A stretch of DNA of 64,000 nt from Trochalopteron elliotii (Eukaryota > Chordata > Aves > Passeriformes > Leiothrichidae). The DNA lies in the NCBI GenBank assembly GCA_024734555.1, contig JANPWX010000054.1, forward strand, positions 6,475,037 to 6,539,036, in the 5' to 3' direction. Numbering within the stretch: position 1 is the stretch's first letter; each line of letters starts with the position of its first letter. This document shows, in pieces, positions 1 through 12,600 of the stretch. Both the position numbers and the translations under genes were made by a program. The notes under the pieces were generated by a model, which searched no databases, was not told the origin of the DNA, and saw nothing but the letters and a program-made list of their open reading frames with translations.

Positions 1-3000
1 GCTAAAAACCAGGACTGCTCCCTAGTGAGACATTTGTCAGGAATCACTCCATCTTCATAGGTGGTCTGATCAGCTGGGAGCATAATTACAGCACCATGCC
101 TCCCATAGTGCCACGTCAAGCACGGGAAAGCAGGAGCAGACTGTGTGCCTTTGTGCAGCGCTGATGGGGCAGGGCTGGCACCGAGGGGCTGGCTGGGGAA
201 ATGCTGAAAGGCCCAGCCTGGCCCTGCTGAAGGCTCTGCTCACCTCAGACACAGCTTTAGTTAACACCAGCAGGAGTTTAATAAACACACATCAAACACT
301 AACTCATCTAACAGTATCTGCCCTCTTATTATATGCTTTGAAATGCTTGCCTCTCATCTTACAACCTGCTTTATTCTGTTGTTCACCTTTAGAATATTAA
401 AATTACTAAACTGGAAATGATACCTAAATTAAGAGATCCAGACACCACCGAAGCAGATAAAATGAAGTAGACAAGATCAAACAGGCAGTCTGAGAAACTC
501 TGCATCCTGTTGTTTCATACTCTAGAGCTGCTGATCCATCAGCAACTCAAAGCACCTGTGAATCTTGCAGTGTGCCTGGCAGCAGTGATTGCAGTGTAAG
601 CCTCAGGGTAATTTCTAACTTATTACAGACCTCTTTTTGTCAGCTCATGATGGCAGTTCTTTGTAGAGATAAATAACTTGCATATCCATCTTTGCTACAT
701 CTAAATAGAAATACAGTCATGCTTTAGAAGTCACGAATCAGAACCACCACTGCTTTCCACTTCCCCCCAACCTGCTTGACTGAGGTTTTCTAGCAAGAAG
801 TGTAAAACCATAAACTTTTTGCCTTCAAAGAATACAGACCTTAACAAATAAATAGAAAAAGGAGGGAGAAAATTATGTATTAGAGGCCACAGATTAATAA
901 ATGTAGTGGCACAGTACTGAATATTGATAATTACCCCCACACACACTAAATTTGAAGAGATCAGTAGGTATAACACTGCCAAAGAAGAAGTCATGTACTG
1001 TAGGTGTGCAAGTCAGACAGTACATAACAAGAGAATCGCAGGGATCACTGTTTAATCCGAAAAGGTCTCTCAGGAAAATTGTTTTCTAATTCTGTAAGAA
1101 AAAAATGACAGCAACAAGTACAAAGGGCACGTAATAGAGAAAGAGAGAAGGGGAAAGATTGCATTTTACAAGAGAAAGAAACAAGAATCGTTCCTGAGAT
1201 AGGATCTTGGAGTGTGGTTTTGCTAATTAATTTTTATTAACATGAGAATCTTCAAAGAAGAAGCTGCTAGCATGAAGACTTGACAGACTATAACACAGAA
1301 CAACAAAAGAAAGAACAGATGGAGGAGAAATGTCTTCTTTTCCTTCACGTATCTGTGAGATGTTTGATTTCACTCACATCCCAGGCTAGGTATCAAAACT
1401 AAAACCAAATTTGATGGTTCATAATCCTAATAGGATACAGTGGCCTTCACCTTTAGGTCAAGAGTTCAAATGCAAGCCCAATCAGTGGTGACCAAATGTT
1501 GTTACCATCTGCCTGTTTAGAGGCCTAGACAAGAAGAGAAAGGTTGTTCAGCTCAGTCCCATTGTTAATGGGCAGGTGTCTCCATCACAGCAACACCCAT
1601 CACGAGTGTTACTAACTGGAAGTTGAGTCAGTGAGGTCAAGAACTGAATGGGCATAAAAACTAAATTAGCAGATTAAAGAGTCCCCCTAGATAAGGGTCA
1701 AGGCAGTTGTGTGTCTAGATAAAGAGCCTTTCAGTCTTCAGGGCTTGCAGTCACATGCCTATCACTGAACCAAATTATTTTTAAATGGAAATTGAATTGA
1801 ATAAAACGATTCATAATTTGATTTAAATTTAGCTATTAGACTGGTTTCCATTTTCTTTAGCATCAGCTGGAGCTACACAGAAGCATATGCACATCTGAGG
1901 CTTATGCAGCAGTACTGCTAAATATCAGTATCCTGAATGCTCCAAGGATTTCATGTCCTCCAGCCTGACAGGTAGCAGACATGGCTACAGCCACACCACG
2001 GCTACTTCACACAGGGCGAGGGGGTTTCATGCAGCAGGCTTGAAAACTCATCTGGGCTTTAAGTGCTGGGATCTGTAGTGACAGCACTGGAAGGATGCAC
2101 TGGGTTTTACTGATAATATCACACACAAACAGGAATCTGTATTTTTTTCTCCTGCAGAACTTGGTATTTGCAAATAAAAAGTGATAGTAGAGCTACCTTA
2201 ACTAAACTCTTTATACTGATACTGCTAAGAAACTCTTGTTAGTTTTAACTCTGCTGTTAATTTTTAATTCCTTTATGTACACTTGTAGTTCTAACAGTGT
2301 CTCAAAATGCTAAGGCTTTATAGACTTAGTTCAAAATGTTTTTCTTCCCTGTACACACACATGTATTTTTCCCTTCTACTAGATCCACTGAAATCTGATG
2401 ATAATTACTTTGTTTTGATTCTCACAGTAAGTGTTGTGCTAGAGTCAACAATGAAGCAGGAATATGTCAGATGTGCAGAGAAGATAGCTTGAAGCATCAG
2501 CTTTGAAAAATTCTGTACAGATAGTAGCTCTGCTCTCCTCCCTGCCAGGAGAGATAATCTGGGCTCTATGCAATTTAAAGCATGTATATGCATATGTATC
2601 TTTGGGAACATTAACAGGAGCATGAGGTTTGTCCAAGGAGGAGGAGCTAAGTCTGACTTGCTCAACAATTCCCATATTACAATTGTCATGAATCAGATAT
2701 TTTCTCAAATCAGATATTTCTCTTTGTCATTGTACACAACAACACCTTTCAACATCACTTTGGGAAACACGGGAGTAGTCTTTTCTACCCTGCAACTCCC
2801 ACTGTTTCTCACTGGTATCTTACTTGGAGCATACTTTTTGGATGCTTTCCATAAATCACAAATATGAATATTATTTAACATGAATATTTAAAGCACAGAA
2901 ACAAAGCAAAAAATCTTGCTCACAAAGCTGTTTGAAAAAGAAGAAAACAACAAGAAAAGGACACAGGAACTTGCTGTTAGTCTCTGTACAAAGTCACAAT

Positions 3001-5047
3001 AAAACTGCAGTTCATGTAATTCTCACTCTGCACTGACACACCTTCCATTAAACTATAGTTTCTTAAGATAGAAATAAAACAATTCCTACTCCAATTATTT
3101 TCTTTCATCAGACCTGAAGGCAGTCACACAATTGATGGGAAGTATCTGTGCTTCACAGATTATACCTGGGCTTGGCAAGTTACTCTCATTTACCGTGGTA
3201 GAATGGATATTTTATACTTTTAGCTTCTTCTCCTGGCTACAGTATCATCCTGGGAAAATACTTTTCTATTACTGCTATACATTGGTTTTTCAGATTTGCC
3301 CCTTTGGGACAAAAACAATCCAGTATTTCAGGACTATCAGACACAATCTGGTCATAATTTTTTATGCTCTACCCAGAAAATTTATCCTAAAGTTCTCTAG
3401 TAATTGGAAAATAAATTCTGTATCTGCTAAAGGTTGGGTTCAATAATCCTGATTATGCCTTCCTATTACAAGGTTCCTGAGAACTCAACACAGCAGCCTG
3501 TTTTGAAGAGTTAGGAGCAACTTTCTTCCATTTCAACTAAAGAAGTTTGATGATGATGCTTTAGCAGGGTCCCCCTTCTTCAGAAAGGGCTTCTCTGTGG
3601 ACACTCTTCCTGGGTGCCTGCAGGGCTGAGTGCACTGGAATGCAGCGTGGAAGATACTGAAACCTACTGAGGCAGTAAAGCAACTGAACGAGATGATGCC
3701 ACTGCAGTAAGGAAACAGAAGTGATCTCACTGCCATGGTTTGGATTGTTTCCCCTGCTGTGCCTCTTAAAACATACTCTGCATGCTTTGCTAAAAAGAAT
3801 CATTGAATTCATTCTCCAGGTCATATTTAACAGAAGGAGAAACTTCTATTATTTAAAATTGCTCCAAGTTAACTATTCTTTTTTGCTATTTTTGCTGTTC
3901 ATTACCTACAGCATTAAAATATTCTAAACATTCTAAAATCTGGTAACTAATACCCTGTTAAAAACTGAAAAAAAGAGAGTATTCAAAAGTTGCCCATAAC
4001 TAATATATCTAGTGAAGTAATTTTTCAGTGAAGCTACTGAAATACAAGTTCTACATCTAAGATGCCTCACAGGAAAATGAAATATCTGTCTAATGACTGC
4101 TTCCAAGGCACACATCCATCATCTTATCCAGCTGCTCAACCTACATCACTATTTCTTTGCAGTCTGCCTTTGTATTAGATGATGCTTAATCTCACTGATA
4201 TACTAACAGCAGAAAATACAAGTAGGGAGCATGAAGTGCTGAGGACACAGGAACTACACCCTCAACCCTGTTAGCCAGTTGTACAGAAGAGAGAGAAAAG
4301 CTTTGGAAAAAGCAGGTTCCAACTGTGCTATGTAAGCAGCACTGCTGAGGTACCTGAAATGTTTCCAGTTTGAAGGCTCTCATCACAAGCAATGGTGTGG
4401 TCTAGGACACAGGACAGCCATCCATGGGTCTCACCTATCCTCCATGACTAAATACGTAACTGCTTCCAGGATATGCAAATGATGGTCAAAGGGATTAGGT
4501 GTGCTGGATCTTAGCTTGGCTTTGTGCTAAGAGTAACACTTTGTATAAAAGGTGTGGTGAGAGGCTCAGGACAAACCCCACAGTTATGCTGAAATATGTG
4601 AAAGCTACAACCCCAATCTAGTAATCAAAACAGAATCCCATCTAGTAATCAAACCATGAATCCCATAAGCACCAACTTACATACTTTGCCTCCAGAACCT
4701 GCTAGCAACACACAAAATCAGCTCTTTCAGAATCACTTTTAATTCCACAAAAATAGAAGAGAAACATGTTATTTATCACAGTCTAAGATAAATGTACAAA
4801 TGTCTGTTTCAAGGCTATGGTTTTTGATAAACACATCAAATCCATTTAAACTTCTCAGAAAATGTAAGTGGAAGTACATGTCTGAATAGCCCATTGACAG
4901 TCCTCCAGAAGTCTCACAAGGCCCAATGCTCAGCAGACTGCTAAGTGATAATATTGTAAAAAGAGGGCAAATCCTGGTCTGTTTGTAAAGTTGCACAGAT
5001 AGCTGTGCATTGCTCTCATTAGATTAAAGGGGATCCAAAGCCTTAGA
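1..5047. other. Non-coding stretch, no gene recognised
   Basis: Both strands hold only short open frames (about 105 codons or fewer) that overlap one another and show no domain, signal peptide or family resemblance I recognise. The DNA is A+T-rich and CpG-poor, with scattered purine-rich runs around 1130-1180. The only items I single out are an AGGTCA-AG-AGTTCA direct repeat at 1455-1468, a local repeat of ATCAGATATTT at 2695-2722, and the tandem duplication listed separately at 4616-4664. This reads as intergenic or intronic vertebrate DNA. Confidence 0.7.
4616..4664. repeat. Two-copy tandem duplication, 24/25 bp
   Basis: Two adjacent units begin with the identical 14-mer ATCTAGTAATCAAA (4616-4629 and 4640-4653) and both end in GAATCCC. 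The first unit is 24 bases and the second 25, with a few differences between them. This is a simple local duplication, probably from replication slippage. It carries no coding frame of note. Confidence 0.85.
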
Positions 5048-5073
5048 ATTATTCTGTGCTTTCACAGAATAAT
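5048..5073. repeat. Perfect 11-bp inverted repeat, 4-base loop
   Basis: ATTATTCTGTG at 5048-5058 is followed after CTTT by its exact reverse complement CACAGAATAAT at 5063-5073. The stem could form a cruciform in DNA or a tight hairpin in RNA from either strand. The CACAGAAT arm resembles the repeated octamer-like tail of avian CR1 retroelements, but no CR1 body is visible beside it, so I do not call it CR1. Confidence 0.8.
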
Positions 5074-7564
5074 AATAACACAAACAAGAAAACAAAACCC
5101 TTCATTTATGTGTGTCTCTTGGAAACTTTCATAAACAAATTTGAAAAGAAGGTCTTACAGCATTCTATCTTCAGAGCAATCAAAGCCACACCTGTCCAAG
5201 GCTACAGCTGACAATCTGGCAACAGCCTCCATTATAAAAGTGATTTTTTGTGATCTACAAAAGTTTTTGCTATCTACTTTTGACACAACTTCATTATGTC
5301 ACATATTTTACTAATAACGAGACAAATCTAATAGAACTAACGCAAAAGCTTAAATTGGTGAGTATATATAAAATACATGGGCATACATATACACAAATAA
5401 AATTCATTTTCTGAGTCTGCCTACCATCTTGGCCTTGCAAAGACAGCATTCTTTATGTCCATCATTTGTGTTAGATATGCTTGCCTTTTGCCTTACAGTT
5501 TCAACAAATCCATCTTTGTTCTTATACTATGAAAAGAGAATAAAAGATGTATGATTGTCCTCCATACTATTCTCTACTTCATATTCCCCCCTACCTCTCC
5601 CCTCCCGCCATTTAGTTGTCTTCTAAACTCAATATGTCAGTCTTTAATTTTCTTCTTCTTCCTGAGTAATACTTTTGTTGCCAGGATTTAAATCTTGTCT
5701 ATCCTGTCTCTTCATAACCAGACAGAAAATAAGTTTTTATTCAAGGTGAGGTGACCTGTGATTTATCTTTGGGTATTTCAGCACTATTCTTCAAATATTT
5801 CCTCAGTCCAAATTAATTTACATTCTACATGATACATGAAACAGCCTTGTACTTTTCCCCACTTTGAAAATAAAAAATAACCCCTAAATTCATTGTACTC
5901 ACAGAACTTTATTGGTGAGAAATTCACCTTGTCACACCATCCTAGTTTTGTAAGGATGATTAACACAGCAATATGCCTGTGTAAACAGCCTGAAAATACA
6001 CTGTATTATCAATGGTACATACTGCCAGTACTACACCACTGGTAAAGAGCTTCCTTGACATTTGCAACTGATCACTAATTATTATAACCCTTCCTTCACA
6101 TACACAGGGTATATAAAACATAGTAGTGAAAACAGGTGAAGTTTGACAGACTCCATCTTTACCACCAGCTTCTCACGATAACAATTTTCCTATTATTAGA
6201 GAGGGGTTTGCTTTCTCTCTCACAAGGGCACTGTGGCTCCAACTCCCCAGTTGGTACAGCACACAGTTTACATTATCACATCACTAATGTGCTGAGACAG
6301 TAGCATGTTCTGGGTCTCATATTGTAACTTAACTCCTTTTTTTTTATTTATTTTAAGCTACCTAGTGCACAAACCCAAACACACATAATTTCTCCAGGCT
6401 CCAGGACTTTCCAGGGTGGGATTCAGCAATCCAGCTGATGACTTGAGCCTCCAACCCAGACTGGTCACTGAAGTAAAGGACAACATAGCCTCCCACAAGC
6501 CATCCCAGTCTGGAACCTGCTCCTGCCCTTTTCCTCCCGTTGTTTCATGGGCTGTTTGTCACACAGGCTGTGCTTGTGATGGCTACTGTCAAATCCATTG
6601 TGGGGGCCAGGAGAGAGCTTTCCATCACACCACTGCTCTCAAAAGACACCTTCTAAGCCCACTGCAAACACAACATGCGACCTGTGTGTGCTCCTTGTCT
6701 TGCCTCTGCCTCTTTATGTCTCTACAAGTTAGACAACACTGAGATCAGAAATGGCACTTTAGTCAGAAAAATATTACTTGAATTTTTGTGTAGGACTAAG
6801 GAGAAAGAAAATACACATACCAGACACACACATACACACGCCTCATCTGTAATTCAAGGCAAACATTTCACAGTCAGTTTCTTGGCATTTTATGTGAATA
6901 TATATTAAGTCTAACCAGGCTGTACGTTGAATATGTCAACCATGTCATACATAAAGCTGTCTATCACAGTCTTTCAGGAGCAACAAAATGGTGAAACAAA
7001 CACACTGGGGCTCCTGACTTCCTTCAGGCACTGCTGAGTGATCTGTGGAGGCTGGTGACCAAAGTCATTCAGCTCTTCCATATGGACCTCGGACACACAA
7101 GACTCTGTGATCCCCTTTGGTGTCAGCTGCCTCCTGAGCAGGAGCACGGCCACCTCGACCCTTGTGCACCCTGGCCATACCTGCCCTGCCCTGCCCCAGC
7201 CTTCAGGCACTCCACGACTGCTGCTGCTGCAAACACAGCACACATCAACTCCTCAGACTGACACTGCTACCCCAGGTTGAGGACAGACTGTGGTTTGGCT
7301 CTTCAGCCCTAATTATTTTTTTTTTTCCTTAAGATTCATCTTTCATGCTATACCACCAGGCAGGAAAGTTTAAGATTATGATAATTTTCTGTTATTCTTC
7401 TCTGGCCATGTCTGATACTTTCTTATCTGCATTTCTTTTGCTAAAGACATTTGCTGATCTTAAATCTGGCTTGAATGAATAGCAATTGTTCCCTTCTGGT
7501 TTTGAAGGTACTTTGTTTGTCTACCCCATTCACTGGCCTGAAATCAGCAAGGCCTCAGATGGCT

Positions 7565-7578
7565 GTTGCTATGGCAAC
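7565..7578. promoter_or_regulatory. Palindromic X-box (RFX-type) motif
   Basis: The 14-mer GTTGCTATGGCAAC fits the RFX X-box consensus RYYNYY-NN-RRNRAC at every defined position and is nearly fully palindromic. RFX-family winged-helix factors bind this class of site in ciliary, MHC class II and EF-C/MDBP contexts. Here there is no neighbouring gene to connect it with. The motif itself is plain in the sequence; occupancy and function are inference. Confidence 0.5.
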
Positions 7579-7750
7579 TCTGTTCATTCAACACTGGCAT
7601 ATAATGAAGACAATGTGTTTTCCATTTAGATGAGTTTTAGAGCAAAAGAGAGAAGACTCCTGCTTAACAGTCCCTGAGAATGCCAGGGTAATATAATCAG
7701 GGTTTCTGTAGTACCAGTAAAACCATCATGTGCAACTAAAAGAGTGAAGT

Positions 7751-7778
7751 AAAGAAAGAAAGCAAGCAAGAAAGAAAG
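7751..7778. repeat. AAAG/AAGC-rich microsatellite-like run
   Basis: The run contains successive AAAG units interrupted by two AAGC units and then AAAG again. It is a short, degenerate purine-rich simple repeat with no coding significance. Confidence 0.75.
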
Positions 7779-9619
7779 TTACGTTGCTATTTCACAATAA
7801 TTACAGTGCTGGGCAAATTAATCAACAGTGTAACTGCACTTCTTTACTCTTTAAGACCTTCTCCTCCAAGAATAATTCAGAAATAGAGGTTTTGCTCATA
7901 CTTCTTTCCTAGCAGAGTGGCAATTTGGACACTACTGCCCTGCTAATAAGACACTGAAAACCTTCTCTCTCCCCCTTGCTTCCTTAACCAAAGGGGCACT
8001 GTGAAAGCACAAGATGTGTGGGTATGTGCTTGTTTTCAGAACAAGTTTTCATCAACACTGACAGGCAGAATTACTAATGCAACAACTTTCTCTGCCTCCT
8101 CTCATCTGCCAGGTCCTGGCCACGCAGGCTACAGTGAAACAGAAACAAGGAACACAGCAAAGAAATGGCTCTTTAAATACAGATACCATTCACTTTTCAC
8201 ATCTACACCCCACATTTTTCCACCTACCTCAGGTATGTTAAAAAAAGGTGTAATGAAGTGTGTGTTAGGAGAGAGGAAGCAGAAAGGGCTCCTGATCACA
8301 GGGAAGGGCTGCTCCTCTCGCCCTCCCGGGCTCGCTGTGTCCCACGTATCGTTACTGAAGAGAGTGTTTTAAAGAGATTCTTACAAATACAAACACTTCC
8401 AAAAAACATACCACAGAAACTTATCTACTCTTTTGATTAATGAAGTCCAGACATTTTTTTCTCTCTCCCCTTCTCCTTCCATTTCTCTTGGCCTCCTCAC
8501 AAACCTTTTCTAACTTTTTACCTGGTTACCTTGTGTGCTTCACTCAGGAACTAAGAAAATAGGGATTCTTAAGATCTCCAGCAATAACAACAAAGAAGAA
8601 AATGGAAACTAGTTCTTTTTCTATTTACAGTGGAAACATTGACTTGAAAAGATTTTTCTTTTCCACTGTTTTTGCAGAGCAGCAGGGAGCTAACACTTCC
8701 TGAAGGGAAAGCCAGTTTTCCATACTCAAATGAAGTCCAATGTTTTAAAATTCTTCAAACAGGAAACAATTTGTTTTCAACTGACATATCGTTCATCAAA
8801 TCAGGTTATCTCCTCTTTATTTTAGTCTAAGGAGGTGAGCGAGCTAGGAACTTAGTTCTTTTCTTTTAGGAATCACATTTATGTTATTATTTTTTTAAAT
8901 GGCAAAGTGGAAAAAAAACTAGTATCAAGCCGGAATAAAGATATAGGACCTACATTTCTTTACCTTCAAGGCAGTAGCTTTTGGGTTTTTTTTCTCTCAT
9001 TGCTGAAGTTAAGATGTCCAGGAGTAAGGTAATGGCCCCTTTTAGTACACAGGAAACTCTTTTCACACATGGAAGGGTTGTGGAATCAAAGTCAAGAGAT
9101 TCTGGGTGTCCTTGGTGCTTTCAGCCTTTGCATAACAGCAGTCTGTGAAATCACGCACACTCACTGCAACACACAAAGCACCCCAGAATTTCAAATACCT
9201 ATGCCACCAGATTGCTTAAAATTTCTGAAAATAAAACAATGTTCTCCATATAGATACCCACAGTAAAATTTCTGAGACTTCTAATTTTCTCTCAAATATA
9301 AGGTTTTCCCTTATACTACCCTTATATAAGGTGCAGCCAACTAATATTTCTCTGTGATCTAAGACTGCTTGGGCTTTGATGGGTTATAAAACTTGGTGAC
9401 TACTCATACATTTTGTAACACTATCTAAGGAGGAGGATGATGTATGTCAAGATCTGTGTTTGTTCCTTTGCACTTCTACAGCTGAAGAAAGCAGTCATGT
9501 TTATGTCTGTCAGATCTTTTCTGGCTCTTCACTTGTGCTGACAGCTTACAGCCTTGCTTCAGTTCCTACAAAGCTCAAAACCTGCAGCTGCACTAGCTGG
9601 CATGCCCTTTCTCATTCCT

Positions 9620-9654
9620 CCCCTCCACCCCTTATCTCCCCCTTTCACACCCCC
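9620..9654 (-). other. Putative G-quadruplex motif on the minus strand
   Basis: On the plus strand four C runs of 4, 4, 5 and 5 bases begin at 9620, 9628, 9638 and 9650, separated by 4, 6 and 7 bases. The minus strand therefore satisfies the usual G3+N1-7 quadruplex rule, and the plus strand could form an i-motif. It lies in a polypyrimidine-rich patch without an identified promoter. Confidence 0.6.
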
Positions 9655-12600
9655 ATCATTATTTCTAACTTTTTTTGTCTTGATCAAAAGCATATAGTAA
9701 CCAAACCTGACCAGGCTCCATGGAGAGACCAGATTTTAAGGCATAACTAAAAACATGTTGTACATGTACTCACACTTTCCTCTTGATTTCAAACAACCAA
9801 CCCCGAATTCCGAAGACCAGCTATTGCACTGATCTCACTTAATGTCAGCATACAAAAAAACAGCCATCATTTATGCAAGGGAGACAGCAATATAAATCAA
9901 GACAAGTCCAGAGTACTTGAATGTAGATTCATTGTCACTTCAGACCTTGAGACACAGCTCTTTGGCTCCTGTCAGCTAAGTCAAGATTCAAGGTTATGAT
10001 TCAGATGACACAGACAAACCCATTTTGTAGTGTCAGCCCAACCAAAAGGTAGTTTTGTTTAAATCCAGTAACACCAAGTTTCCTAACAATACCATAAGAA
10101 ATAACATCAGTTCCCACAGAAATTTCTGTATTACCTACTTTTTAACAGGCACAAAGTCTGCATGAAGAATTGTATTGTAGAGTTTGCAGAGTACCTGTAC
10201 TGGCAAATAAAGTTACATTAAAGCTTTTAAAGTATTAAACACCACAAGAAAATTCAGATCAAACTTTTCGCTAAAAGATACATTTGTTTCCTTTCCTCAG
10301 CTCTCTTCTGTAAACACAAGCACTGCAGAAACAGTGGTGAGTAGGGCAGAGCTGTACAAGTGCACAACACAAACCAAAAGAGCAGAGTGTGCAACAGCAG
10401 AGGGTTCTGAAGGGAAAATTTTGCTGGTTTTCCTAGATCCAAATGTCCTGGTTAATCCAAACAGACAACACAGCAGCAGTAAGCACTGCTCCCTCAGAAA
10501 CAAAGGCAATTTCAACAAGATTCAGCAACAAATCCACTCTGTACTTCAGTATCACTTGTCAGTGTTTGCACCACGCAGGCATCTCAAAGCTCTTGGCACA
10601 GACCAGCACACCAGCACAGGAGGTGCTGCAGGGGCCTGACTGTAAATGTGAATAATCCCACAAGCATCAGGGGATTATTCTGCACGGTTCAGCCATCTCA
10701 GTCTTTTGCACGCAAGGTGGGGGAGAGGAGAGAGTGGCTCTGCAGCCTGAAATGCAATGTGTACACATCCAGCCTCACAACACAGGGATGACACCGGCCC
10801 CAGCTAGGACCGTGTTCCCTAATGGAGTTAGTTTAGGTGCTAGCTCCCTAAATGAATGCCCACATCCCTGTGTGCAGAGCACCCCTCCCTCTGGCAGCCA
10901 AGGACCCCGTGGTGTGCAGCACAGCTGCTGAGCCAAAGTTGGCAGGTCAGGCTTCTGCGCCAGCCAGGGCTCCCTGTGCCGCGCTGTCAGCACATGAGGG
11001 AAGGAGAAACAAATGCCAGTAACATCTTCTGGGCTCATTAGCTTACGACCTGCACAGGAAGGGGAATCACTGGAAGATGGGGCACAGTAGGGTAGCTGCT
11101 CTATGAGATATTTCAGATTCCTTACTTCCTTTTCACCCCTTCTAACTCACAATCTTGTGCCTTTCTCTGCAGTGAAGCTGCTTCTGTAAAAGGCCCTGCA
11201 CGGGTGCATGTACTGAGAGAGCAGGGAGGGGAAGCCCCAGTCCCAGGCCGGCTGCGGGAGACCAAGAGACAGAAACACAATCTGAATTAGCATAAGGCCA
11301 GGGTCCTTACAGCAGAGGTCAGCACAGAGCAAAACACGGGAAGATGGGAGGCTGCTTAGAAGGAAAAGTGGAAAAGTAATCGCCTCAAAGATACACTAGG
11401 AATTCCTGGTGTAGAAGATACTAAAACTGAAAAAAATCTTATTTATTCTAACAAAAGGAAGTAGTGTATTAGCTAATGTTTATTGCCCTCATACCATCTA
11501 CTTCTGTGACAACGTGATTCATGTATATGAGTTTAGGATTTTTCTGAAGGTAGGAGTAGCAGGTTTTTAATCTGTACTGAAACACTGCAGGTTCTTGAAA
11601 AAGAAAACGTTTCCTTTACATTTAAAAAAAATTTCTTCCTTTAATCATCTAGGTATGCATACTACCTAGCAAACTGCAGTCAAGTCATAGGGGAGGTGCC
11701 TCCTAGTAATGTTATAAACAGCTGAAAGAATTGTTTCAGCAAAACCAGCTTGAACAGCAGAAATAAATTTGGTCTTTTCACTAATGCACTAATAAATAGC
11801 TGCTACAATAAGAACAGGAGCAGCAGCAGCAATTTGATTATTCAGTGTTTACAAAACTATGTCATTTGTAAAAATTTCCAGGAAAGTTTTAAATTCAGAC
11901 AAAGAAAAATGTTTTAATTTAAAAAGTTTCAATTGTCTGTAAGCAAGCTGCTCAGTCACTGACTGGGCTCACCCAACACTGGTTTTGTTACAATGAACTG
12001 CTGAACACAGAACACTGTCCTGCTGAACATCCACTCAGAATATAACATATTCCAGTAAAATTAATTAGAAGTGCTTTTTTTTCCCCATTGTGTGCATAAA
12101 CACAAATGTCATTTTCACTCACAAATTCTTCCTCATCTCAGGAACAATTACTGACCAAACTGAAAGCTGAGATTTTCAACCAAACAAAAACTGTCATTAA
12201 AATTATACAGACACATACAGAAGTCCACAGGATCTAAGTCTCATTAGGTAATTAAGTAATTCAAATATTAAACATAAAGTTGCTAACATTGTACATTCTT
12301 GCTAACCATAACATGTGAGTCACCACTAAATTTTGAGGAAAAGATAGTTTTCATTGGGAACAGGATTTACCTGGGTAGATGGCCAGCAGCTCTATGTTAT
12401 TTCTTTTGGGTTACAAGACAGTGCACCAACTCATGACTTCTGTCTAATAAAGATATTATAACATGAGCAAACATCATGGCTAAACTAAATCCTAATGTAA
12501 ACTACTGTTAGAGGAGTATTACATTGTTTTCATTTGCTCTGCAAGTTGCAGACTTTAGGATAATAATATTGCTCAGTAATAGTGATAGCTTAATTTCATG

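Larger units (their letters stand above)
5074..9619. other. Non-coding stretch with X-box and short simple repeats
   Basis: No gene is supported. The largest frame is 123 codons at 8001-8372 on the plus strand; it is interrupted by nothing but resembles no family I know. The stretch contains short CA-rich DNA near 6815-6840, a (CTG)4 run at 7218-7229, an AAAG-rich run near 7751-7778, the X-box at 7565-7578 and a 12-bp palindrome CCTTATATAAGG at 9320-9331. Confidence 0.65.

Noticed and set aside
8001..8372. 123-codon plus-strand frame as a gene
   Set aside because: No domain or family resemblance, an overlapping frame in another phase, and a length that is ordinary for chance frames in 64 kb.
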